DNA of 47,619 nt from Mageeibacillus sp. UBA3781 (GTDB taxonomy: Bacteria; Bacillota; Clostridia; Saccharofermentanales; Saccharofermentanaceae), in NCBI GenBank assembly GCA_002368805.1, contig DFFH01000020.1, forward strand, positions 483 through 48,101, in the 5' to 3' direction. A program made the translations under genes and the position numbers. The notes under the pieces were generated by a model, which saw only the letters and a list, made by a program, of their open reading frames with translations, did no database searches and had not been told where the DNA came from. The first letter of the stretch is position 1. Every line of letters starts with the position of its first letter. Positions 34,284 through 41,321 of this stretch are shown here, in pieces.

Positions 34284-36664
34284 AAGATGACAATTTATAT
34301 GTATTTGATGAGGATCACATTCCTTCCGGTCTGGCGCCGAATAACGGAGGATTTGGCCGGCGTCTGATCGGTTTTTTCACCAGCCGGTATTTTGTGCTTG
34401 GCTTGATTTTCTGTATTTTCGGACTTTTGATCCTTATTAGAACTATATCTTTGCAGTTTTCGGATTATTCAAAGAAGATTTCTGCAGATTCTGTTGGTGT
34501 ATCTCATCAATACGTTGTTCCTGCGCCTAGAGGCGATATTATTGACAGAAACGGCCGTGTGGTTGCAACAAGCCAGGAAACCAATGTGCTTATGCTCGCT
34601 AATTCCGGCCTTTCCGATGATCAGCTCAATAGTATGTGCCTCGAGTTATCCTATCTTTTCGACGAGTACAATTGTGTTCCGGTTGCTGATCTTGATGACT
34701 ATTTTGCCGTTGAGCCATATAGATTTTTAAAATCGGACGAAGAAATCGCTTTGTGGCAGACAAACAGAAACCTTTTTGCCTTGAAAGAAGCGAATCCGAA
34801 TGCAGTTGTTACATATTCCGATTCATATGTGAAGAGCGATCCGAGAGTTTTCTTCCTTTATCTTCGTAGAAAGTTTGCTTTGGACGAAAACTATAATGAA
34901 AATGAAGCGTACCGCATTATCCGTATAAGGTACCAGATCTATATGGATAACTGGTCGTTTCAGACCGGTACTCCGGTCAAAATCGCAAAAGATGTTCCGG
35001 AAGAGCTTATTCGTATGCTTTTGGAACAGAATTACCACTACATGGGAATTCTACCAAATAAAGAGTATCGGAGAATCTATACACCTCTTGCCAAGTATGA
35101 ATCTCATGTCATTGGCTATGTTGGAAAGATCTCGCAGGAAAGACTTGCCGAGCTTGCACCTGTTGGATATCAGGCATCTGATCTTGTAGGTCAGGGCGGT
35201 GTAGAGGCGCAGATGGAGCGTTATCTGCATGGACAGTATGGTGAGAAGCCGTATAATATCTGGTCAACGGATGAGGAAAACGGCATCTTCTATGATTCTG
35301 CGTTAGGTATCGATCCACTTCCCGGTGCAACTGTTGAGCTTACGATTGATTCGAACATTCAGCAGGTTGGAATTAGTGCGATTAAGGATTTTATCGCGAA
35401 CGCTCAAGAAGAAGAGGAAAAAAAAGAAGAGTCTAAACGTCATAAAACAGCCGATTCCGGTTCTTTTGTAATGATGGATGTCCAAAATGGCGAGATCATT
35501 GCCATGGGATCTTACCCGGATTTTGACCCGAACGACTTCGTATTATCGATGGAAGGTGATCCTCAGGCAAAAGTTCAGGTTAAATACTATCTTGGAATTG
35601 ATGAATATCAGGATATTACAGCGGCTGATATGCCGATCTATAACCGTGCGATCCAGCAGATCTATCCGCCGGGATCCACATTTAAGATGGTTACAGCACT
35701 GGCTGCGCTTGACTGTGGAGTTATAACGCCTGCGAATAGTGAAGTTCGATGCGTAAGTCCGACTGATTTCGGTGGCATGCCCTGGAAGTGCCTCGAGAGA
35801 AAGGATGGAGGACATGGCCTTCTGGATCTGACATCTGGTATGGCTACGTCTTGCAATATTTATTTTGCAAGACTCGGTGTAGATACAACGATCAATGAGA
35901 TCGACCGTATCGGAAAGTCTCTTGGTTTAGGTGAGAAGACAGGCGTGGACCTTCCCGGTGAGGACCCTGGTATCCGTGCCAATCGTGCGAATAAGGCTCG
36001 TCTTCGTCAGGGTATGACGGATGAGGATACGGACTGGCACGTTGCCGATACTGCTCAGGCTGCAATTGGACAGTTCGACAACTGCTTTACTGTCATCCAG
36101 CTTGCACGGTATACTGCTGCGATCGCGACAAATAAACTTGTTACACCTCATGTAATCAAAAGAGTTGTTGCGGCGGATGGTTCCGTTCTCTACGAGGGAT
36201 CGACAAAAACAATTCCTCTCGGGTATAAGCAGGAGTATCTGGATGCGATTCATACCGGCATGGTAGCAGTTGCTGAAGATCCTCAAGGTACCGCACATAA
36301 GCAACTTGAATATTTCCCGATCAAAGTTGCATGTAAGACCGGTACGGCGGAAACAGGTTTTGAGGATATAAAAATGGAGTATTCAAACGGATTGTTTGTT
36401 TGTTATGCTCCTGCCGATAATCCCAAAGTCTGTATTGCTCTTTGTATCGAAAAAGGTGCTTGGGGAAATAAAACTATTGCTATCGCAAAGAAATTGCTTA
36501 TGGCTTATTTTGGCGTTTCGGATCCGAGTCAGCAAGCAACTCCGGAAGAAGATGCTCCGCTGGGAGATGTCAGTGACAAGGAGCCTCTTAATGAAACAAA
36601 TCAGGATCAGAACCAGGATCCTGAACAGAAAACGGATAAGAAACCTGATCAGAATCAGGAGTAG
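34268..36664 (+). CDS. mrdA: Penicillin-binding protein 2 (class B transpeptidase MrdA)
   Basis: Crosslinks peptidoglycan in the elongation machinery. The 798 residues have a cytoplasmic tail, one membrane anchor (about 38-62), the dimerisation domain beginning PAPRGDIIDRNGRVVATS and the transpeptidase domain. Active-site motifs are STFK (Ser470 to Lys473), SCN in ATSCNIYF and KTG in CKTGTAE. There is a charged insert (EEEEKKEESKRHK) near 378-392 and a Glu/Gln/Asp-rich tail of about 45 residues, both variable in the family. GGAGG lies six bases before the ATG, inside mreD. In this organism it needs an RodA-type partner encoded elsewhere. Confidence 0.94.
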   Translation: MAKNLKDDNLYVFDEDHIPSGLAPNNGGFGRRLIGFFTSRYFVLGLIFCIFGLLILIRTISLQFSDYSKKISADSVGVSHQYVVPAPRGDIIDRNGRVVATSQETNVLMLANSGLSDDQLNSMCLELSYLFDEYNCVPVADLDDYFAVEPYRFLKSDEEIALWQTNRNLFALKEANPNAVVTYSDSYVKSDPRVFFLYLRRKFALDENYNENEAYRIIRIRYQIYMDNWSFQTGTPVKIAKDVPEELIRMLLEQNYHYMGILPNKEYRRIYTPLAKYESHVIGYVGKISQERLAELAPVGYQASDLVGQGGVEAQMERYLHGQYGEKPYNIWSTDEENGIFYDSALGIDPLPGATVELTIDSNIQQVGISAIKDFIANAQEEEEKKEESKRHKTADSGSFVMMDVQNGEIIAMGSYPDFDPNDFVLSMEGDPQAKVQVKYYLGIDEYQDITAADMPIYNRAIQQIYPPGSTFKMVTALAALDCGVITPANSEVRCVSPTDFGGMPWKCLERKDGGHGLLDLTSGMATSCNIYFARLGVDTTINEIDRIGKSLGLGEKTGVDLPGEDPGIRANRANKARLRQGMTDEDTDWHVADTAQAAIGQFDNCFTVIQLARYTAAIATNKLVTPHVIKRVVAADGSVLYEGSTKTIPLGYKQEYLDAIHTGMVAVAEDPQGTAHKQLEYFPIKVACKTGTAETGFEDIKMEYSNGLFVCYAPADNPKVCIALCIEKGAWGNKTIAIAKKLLMAYFGVSDPSQQATPEEDAPLGDVSDKEPLNETNQDQNQDPEQKTDKKPDQNQE

Positions 36665-36678
36665 GGGTCCGTTTTTTT
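36630..36678 (+). terminator. Intrinsic terminator overlapping the mrdA 3' end
   Basis: AAACGGA (36630-36636) pairs with TCCGTTT (36668-36674) outside an inner hairpin CCTGAT/ATCAGG with loop CAGA (36644-36659); T-run TTTTTTT begins at 36672. The mrdA stop lies in the unpaired part. Confidence 0.7.
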
Positions 36679-36709
36679 GCAGCGCTTTATGCAAAATAGT
36701 AAATTTTAG

Positions 36710-36738
36710 TTGCAGATTCTCCCTTGAATTAGTAGAAT
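36710..36738 (+). promoter_or_regulatory. Sigma-A promoter for the MGS-like gene
   Basis: TTGCAG (36710-36715), 17 bases, TAGAAT (36733-36738), 29 bases before the ATG, after the mrdA terminator. Confidence 0.7.
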
Positions 36739-36767
36739 ATATATATACTTTTTTGGAGGCAGCGAGA

Positions 36768-37169
36768 ATGAAGATCGTTATTATGGCTGATAATCGGAAG
36801 AATGAGCTTCTTGTAAACTTTTGTATAGCATATCGTCAGCTTCTTTCAAAACACACTTTGATTTCGCTGCATAATACTGCCACTTTGCTTGAGTCTGCTG
36901 CTGAATTAAATGTCGTTGGTCTTTCGACCGATTATTCCGGCGGATTTGATCAGCTTGCTTCCAGAGCCGAGTATAACGAGATCGATTCTGTTATCTATCT
37001 GAGAGATACGCAGCTTGCCAACTATAATGAGATCAATCCTCTCCTTAAGGCATGCGATTATAACAGCATCCCGTATGCTACCAATCTGGCAAGTGCTGAG
37101 ATCCTGATCCTTGCGATCGATCGTGGTGATCTTGACTGGCGTGATCTTGTCCGCGATTCTTCATTCTGA
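36768..37169 (+). CDS. Methylglyoxal synthase-like protein with altered catalytic residues
   Basis: Methylglyoxal synthase turns dihydroxyacetone phosphate into methylglyoxal and phosphate. The 133 residues align along the whole MGS fold: LLVNFCIAYRQLLSKH, YNEIDSVIYLRD, PLLKACDYNSIPYATNLASAE and the clostridial tail DRGDLDWRDLV. The catalytic set is changed, however. Family A-H-D is A-D-N (7-9), T-G-T-T-G (phosphate) is L-H-N-T-A (34-38), G-G-D-Q-Q is G-G-F-D-Q (58-62), and the H-x-x-D pair appears as Asn and Glu near 85-90. It is probably not an active MGS. Position near mreCD-pbp2 matches where mgsA lies in other Clostridia. GGAGG is nine bases before the ATG. Confidence 0.85.
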   Translation: MKIVIMADNRKNELLVNFCIAYRQLLSKHTLISLHNTATLLESAAELNVVGLSTDYSGGFDQLASRAEYNEIDSVIYLRDTQLANYNEINPLLKACDYNSIPYATNLASAEILILAIDRGDLDWRDLVRDSSF

Positions 37170-37177
37170 TACTTATT

Positions 37178-37810
37178 ATGAAGATCCTTTGCTTTCCATA
37201 TGGTTTGGCATATGCCAATATGTATGTCCTCTGTTTTGGAAATGAGGCCATTGTGATTGACCCGTGCTGTCCCTGGGAGGAGACCGGCCTTTCCGGTATC
37301 TCAGTAAAATCAGTGCTTTGTACCCATGGCCATTTTGATCACATCGCGGAGGCAGATGATATAGTTTCTCGCTTTTCCTGCCCTCTTTATATCTCCGGAA
37401 ATGATCGGGACATGCTTCCGGATCCTGTAAAGAATCACTCAATGAGCTTTGGTATTCGTGTAGCCGTTGTCTCTCCGGCACTTTCTATCTCTAAAGATCA
37501 TTTTTCTCCTGCTGAATTAGGTTTAAGCAGCAGCGAAGCATTTGATCTTCAGGTCATACCGACCCCCGGGCACACATCGGGTTCTGTTTGTTTTCTGTTT
37601 GATGTAAGTAGTGAGCATCGCAAGATAATGTTTACCGGAGATATGCTGTTTAAGCGTGGTATCGGGCGCACAGATCTGGGCGGGTCGGATCTCCAGATGC
37701 ATGACTCTATTGAATTATTGAAGAGCATGGATGATGAGATCAAATGTTTCCCGGGACACGGATCTGAGACAGACCTTGGTTCGGAAAAGAGATCAAATCC
37801 GTTTTTCTGA
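37178..37810 (+). CDS. MBL-fold metallohydrolase (glyoxalase II-like)
   Basis: The 210-residue protein is a complete single-domain metallo-beta-lactamase fold: IVIDPCCP near 24, the metal motif THGHFDHI (49-56; H-x-H-x-D-H), TPGHTSGSVCF, FTGDMLFKRGIGRTDL and the C-terminal PGHGSETDLGSEK. This order is that of GloB and YcbL-type thioester hydrolases. It lies 8 bases after the MGS-like gene with no ribosome site of its own, so translation is probably coupled. If the partner made methylglyoxal, a glyoxalase II would fit, but no glyoxalase I is in the window and the partner's site is altered. Substrate unknown. Confidence 0.85.
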   Translation: MKILCFPYGLAYANMYVLCFGNEAIVIDPCCPWEETGLSGISVKSVLCTHGHFDHIAEADDIVSRFSCPLYISGNDRDMLPDPVKNHSMSFGIRVAVVSPALSISKDHFSPAELGLSSSEAFDLQVIPTPGHTSGSVCFLFDVSSEHRKIMFTGDMLFKRGIGRTDLGGSDLQMHDSIELLKSMDDEIKCFPGHGSETDLGSEKRSNPFF

Positions 37811-37882
37811 TGTAAAAAGCACTACATTTCGTTCTTTTGCTATCATTTGTCGAATTAAATCAAGTATTTATTTTTTGCTTCC

Positions 37883-37891
37883 TGCTATATT
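37883..37891 (+). promoter_or_regulatory. Putative extended -10 promoter before the pseudopilin-like genes
   Basis: TG-c-TATATT, lying in the loop of a CCTGC/GCAGG hairpin (37881-37900) whose 3' arm runs into the ribosome site GGAGG of the 37912 gene. No -35 is clear. Confidence 0.4.
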
Positions 37892-37911
37892 AAGGCAGGA
37901 GGTGATCATAA

Positions 37912-38184
37912 ATGCATACAACACAAACAGCAATCGTCTTTTCTCTAGTATTTGCAGTACTTTGTTCCGTTTTGACCTTGTGTCCGGCTATGTATGTGCG
38001 GACAGAGGAATTGTCTGTTCTTTCCGTAGAATGCCAGGATGAGGATAACAATAAAAAAACGATCTATTCTGTTTTCACAATGCAAAGCGACAATAATGAC
38101 TGGCCGGTGGCCAAAAGCTGTCCGGAAAAAGCGTATCGTTTCAGCCGTGGCATTAGGGATTCTGTGCGCATCCTGATGGGGTAG
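37912..38184 (+). CDS. Hypothetical small protein with N-terminal membrane segment
   Basis: A 90-residue protein I cannot assign. It has one hydrophobic N-terminal segment (about 6-28), which may be a signal anchor, then a polar outer part with three Cys in all. AGGAGGTGAT precedes the ATG. It lies 10 bases before a pseudopilin-like gene and seems to be the first gene of that transcript. A minor pilin or lipid-anchored partner are possibilities, without motif support. Confidence 0.65.
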   Translation: MHTTQTAIVFSLVFAVLCSVLTLCPAMYVRTEELSVLSVECQDEDNNKKTIYSVFTMQSDNNDWPVAKSCPEKAYRFSRGIRDSVRILMG

Positions 38185-38194
38185 GAGTGAAAAT

Positions 38195-39595
38195 ATGAGA
38201 AAAAGACTATATGGGCGGAAAGGTTCGATCACGCTTTTTCTCTGCATCGTGCTTTCTGCGGCAATTATCCTGGAAACAATATATATTCGTGGAGCTTATC
38301 AGCGTAAAGAGGAAGTTCTTCTTACAAGAGCGGTCTCTCATCAGATGGAGCAGATTCTTTCCCAGTTTGATCGGGAATCTCTGGATTGGTATGGGATCTA
38401 TGTGCTGGATAAGATAAATGCTGATCATGCGGTCTTTGACGAGATGACAAAAGGCCACAAAGATATGTCATTTGAGTATGAATTGACGGATGAGTTTTCG
38501 AAAGAGGATCTTCGCGTGTCGATTACGGAGTTCATGAGGCTTCGTGGACTGGCATTTGAGGGATCCGGAATCATGGACCGGCTTGGTTTTTCGATTTCTA
38601 CACTGACAGGTAAAAATGCAGCGGGAAGCGGAATCGGGGCTTGGCTTCCGACATTTAAGGATTATCTTTCAAACCGGGATAAATATTCCGGTATGTGGGA
38701 TGAGGTGGAAGATAAGTGCGAGGAGTACGGACTGGAGGATGAATTACCGTATTTCTACTCTTTTGTGGATGATATTGAAGATATAATGAAAAGAAATGTC
38801 AGTTCAGTCATGCAGATCGGTGATACCAGCGTGACAGTATCATTATTTGATCCATCATGTATGGATACGCTGACATCTGCCATGGATCAGTATATGGATG
38901 TTGAACTTCCTTCCATTGTTGACAGGCTTCTTATCAATGAATATGCCGCTTTTTCATTTGATTCCAGAGTTACCGCTTATGAAGGGAAGAATGGTTCGGT
39001 AGAAGAGTCTAATATCGTCGGCTTACCATTTTCCGATATGCACGGCGATGAAAATACCTGTGATCTGGAGTACCTTCTTATCGGTAGCGACTCGAAAAGC
39101 GTCAATAAAGTAGGGTCATATGCCATGATTCTCGGAACCAGGCTTATCCTGAATTTCTGCGCATTCATGATGGACGACACGATCAGGACTATTGCTTATG
39201 CCATAGCGTCTGTCATGGCAGTATTGGTTTCGGTGTTTTCAATGTTCATAGTCAATATTGATCCTGTTTCCATTCAGTATGCCATCATATTCTTTATGGC
39301 TTTTATTCGAGCGGTTTCAGATACAGGAAAACTTGTGTCCGGTAAATCCGTGCCACTTTTTTACAATGATACATTTACCTCTGCTGCCGGAGATTTCGCC
39401 AATACATATTACCGCGACTATTTCAGGGTTTTCCTTCTTTTTGTTTCTGAAGACACACTCCTAGGCCGAATGAAGGACGTTATATCAAGAGATTGCGGAG
39501 ATCATCTTTACACAGGCGCAGATGCAACCGGCACGTTACGGGATGCTTCATATTCGGTAAAGAGGAGGTTTGAACTCTATGCGAATCGTGAATAA
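38195..39595 (+). CDS. Pseudopilin-like membrane protein (DUF5702-like)
   Basis: The 466-residue protein begins MRKRLYGRKGSITLFLCIVL, a short basic leader, Gly10-Ser11 and then a hydrophobic helix (11-31). This is the layout of DUF5702 and Flp/Tad pseudopilins, but the Glu at +5 after Gly is Phe. The large polar middle (about 40-320) has no recognised domain. A second hydrophobic region (about 327-370) includes ASVMAVLVSVFSMFIV and IIFFMAFIRAV. TAGGAGTG precedes the ATG. It overlaps the next gene by 17 bases. The DUF5702 label comes from its N-terminal pattern only. Confidence 0.65.
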   Translation: MRKRLYGRKGSITLFLCIVLSAAIILETIYIRGAYQRKEEVLLTRAVSHQMEQILSQFDRESLDWYGIYVLDKINADHAVFDEMTKGHKDMSFEYELTDEFSKEDLRVSITEFMRLRGLAFEGSGIMDRLGFSISTLTGKNAAGSGIGAWLPTFKDYLSNRDKYSGMWDEVEDKCEEYGLEDELPYFYSFVDDIEDIMKRNVSSVMQIGDTSVTVSLFDPSCMDTLTSAMDQYMDVELPSIVDRLLINEYAAFSFDSRVTAYEGKNGSVEESNIVGLPFSDMHGDENTCDLEYLLIGSDSKSVNKVGSYAMILGTRLILNFCAFMMDDTIRTIAYAIASVMAVLVSVFSMFIVNIDPVSIQYAIIFFMAFIRAVSDTGKLVSGKSVPLFYNDTFTSAAGDFANTYYRDYFRVFLLFVSEDTLLGRMKDVISRDCGDHLYTGADATGTLRDASYSVKRRFELYANRE

Positions 39596-40631
39596 AGCAA
39601 GTAGAAATTCAGGCTCGATCGTTCTTGAAGCTGCGATAGGCATGTCATTGTTCCTTGTCCTGATATGTGCAGCGATATCTTCGATCACCGCTGTAAATGC
39701 GGACCTTTACATGCAGCGGGCATCGGAAAACGTTGTAGCGGAGTTGAATGTGGCCATTCCATTTGTTACTAACGGGGTTCAAAGTATTGACGATGTTGCT
39801 TCCACGTTTGGATTATCGGATAAAGCTTCTATTGATACGGATAAGATGGATGAAGTTCTCGGAATGTTCGGATCTTTAAGCGGGGCAACAGGTGTTGATC
39901 TTGAAGATGTGGCCGGCACAGCAGTTTTCGGAAGGTATGTCAGAGACCGGATCGTGACGGAGTATCGAAAGCTTGTAAATAAAAATTGGATATATGATGA
40001 AATAGTACAAAATGTATCTGTGTACATTGATTATGAAGAAGAGGACCGCAGCATCTATATAAATGTTTATTACGATATTTCTGCAGGCAAAGTGAAGATC
40101 GAAAGATCATACTGTACTTCTGTGGCGCTATATACGGAGATGTTTGCTCTGAGAAGTGATGGCAAGGATTCCGCAAATGAGACAGATTCTGTCTGGGACA
40201 AGGAAAATTTCGAGCGTGGAACTGCTATAAGGGAGAAATTCGGCGGGAATCTCCCGTATAATTTCCCTGTGATCAGTTCATATAAAGAAAATGAAGTGAC
40301 ATCGATCAAAAGTATGGACACCACATCTCCGTATTATCAGGAACAAAGAAATGTGAAGAGGCGGCTGGTGTCATATATCAACGATCTGCAGAAGTTCTCC
40401 GGTGCTGAACAATCCGGTGTTTCCGTCTCTGTTACGGAAAAGACGAAAAAAGTGCTTTTGCTGGTAATCCCTGAAAACGGCACGGCAGAGGGTGACCTTT
40501 ATATCTCGGAATTATCTCCGTATGCTGCGGAAAGGGGGATAGAGCTGAAAGTAGTGAAGTTTGAAGAATCCTACCGTTATGATGAAACACCGGATATATC
40601 AGATACAACGGATGAACATGAAGAAGAATAG
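39579..40631 (+). CDS. TadE-like pseudopilin
   Basis: The 350-residue protein begins with a basic leader and SGSIVLEAAIGMSLFLVLICA. Gly12-Ser13 with Glu17 at +5 matches the prepilin peptidase site, followed by a hydrophobic helix (13-36). The outer part is mixed and charged with no domain I can name; it contains SVSVTEKTKKVLLLVIPENG and an acidic tail (DTTDEHEEE). The start is the ATG at 39579, ten bases after GAGGAGG; a TTG at 39570 in frame touches that site. No TadA ATPase, TadB/C or prepilin peptidase is nearby, so the machine that would use it must be elsewhere. Confidence 0.7.
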   Translation: MRIVNKASRNSGSIVLEAAIGMSLFLVLICAAISSITAVNADLYMQRASENVVAELNVAIPFVTNGVQSIDDVASTFGLSDKASIDTDKMDEVLGMFGSLSGATGVDLEDVAGTAVFGRYVRDRIVTEYRKLVNKNWIYDEIVQNVSVYIDYEEEDRSIYINVYYDISAGKVKIERSYCTSVALYTEMFALRSDGKDSANETDSVWDKENFERGTAIREKFGGNLPYNFPVISSYKENEVTSIKSMDTTSPYYQEQRNVKRRLVSYINDLQKFSGAEQSGVSVSVTEKTKKVLLLVIPENGTAEGDLYISELSPYAAERGIELKVVKFEESYRYDETPDISDTTDEHEEE

Positions 40632-40635
40632 CTTC

Positions 40636-40666
40636 ATTTTTATATTATATATATATAATAAAAAAA
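40636..40666. repeat. AT-only palindrome
   Basis: A run of TTTTTATATTAT followed by ATATAATAAAAAA is largely self-complementary. It lies between the TadE-like stop and the next promoter. It could act as a weak bidirectional terminator or ease promoter melting. Confidence 0.4.
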
Positions 40667-40669
40667 TTG

Positions 40670-40698
40670 TTGTCACATTTCCTTCCTTGCGGTATAGT
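40670..40698 (+). promoter_or_regulatory. Sigma-A promoter of the secA operon
   Basis: TTGTCA, 17 bases, TATAGT; transcription would begin near 40705, 40 bases before the TTG start at 40745. Confidence 0.78.
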
Positions 40699-40744
40699 AT
40701 TAGGAGCTGATATTTTGAGTTACTGTGTTTTCGGAGGAAAGAGA

Positions 40745-40978
40745 TTGAAACAGAATATCGAGCAGGTTAGAGAAGTCGGTTCTACAAAGCAAGCTTCAAC
40801 TGTGGGTAATAAAGAGTTATCCATTGGTGATGTGCTTCGCAGAGCAAATAGACAATTGATGACCAAGCGTATTTTGATCGCTATTTTTGTAATCCTTCTG
40901 ATTACTTTGGTTGTGTTTTTTGCATCTGCCGGCTATTTTGAACGACTTGCCGATTATCTGATCAGTCTTGCGGAATGA
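40745..40978 (+). CDS. Small tail-anchored membrane protein (TTG start)
   Basis: A 77-residue protein not assigned to a family. The first 40 residues are polar and helical (MKQNIEQVREVGSTKQAS, then LSIGDVLRRANRQL). One membrane segment (about 45-64, ILIAIFVILLITLVVFFASA) is close to the C-terminus. I choose the TTG at 40745, seven bases after GGAGG; the same frame extends back to another TTG inside the promoter. It ends 4 bases before the yerC start and heads the yerC-secA transcript. Confidence 0.65.
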   Translation: MKQNIEQVREVGSTKQASTVGNKELSIGDVLRRANRQLMTKRILIAIFVILLITLVVFFASAGYFERLADYLISLAE

Positions 40979-40982
40979 ACCG

Positions 40983-41321
40983 ATGGTAAACGATAAGTTA
41001 AAAGATGAGCATATGGATGATCTCTTCAAAGCAATTTTGACTTTGGAGACAACGGATGAGTGCTACTCTCTTTTTGAGGATCTTTGCACGATTTCCGAGA
41101 TCAAGTCGCTTGCATCGAGATTTCAGGTTGCTATCCTTCTTGCAAAAGGATATACCTATACCGAGATATTCGAAAAAACCGGTGTAAGTACAGCTACGAT
41201 CAGTCGTGTGAAGCGTTGTCTGGATTATGGAGCTGATGGCTACCGGACAGTGCTTGACAGAATGAATATACAGGCTGAAAAGTCAGAAAAAGGAAAAACG
41301 GAAGGAAAAGGAAAGAAATGA
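40983..41321 (+). CDS. yerC: YerC/YecD family TrpR-related protein
   Basis: A TrpR-fold DNA-binding protein of unknown target. The 112 residues match the family: DDLFKAILTLETTDECYSLFEDLCTISEIKSLASRFQVA, then a helix-turn-helix (about 57-80, YTYTEIFEKTGVSTATISRV). A Lys/Glu/Gly-rich tail follows. The ATG at 40983 lacks a clear ribosome site and is 4 bases after the previous stop, so coupling is likely; a TTG at 40968 is less likely. The stop overlaps secA by 4 bases. Confidence 0.85.
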   Translation: MVNDKLKDEHMDDLFKAILTLETTDECYSLFEDLCTISEIKSLASRFQVAILLAKGYTYTEIFEKTGVSTATISRVKRCLDYGADGYRTVLDRMNIQAEKSEKGKTEGKGKK

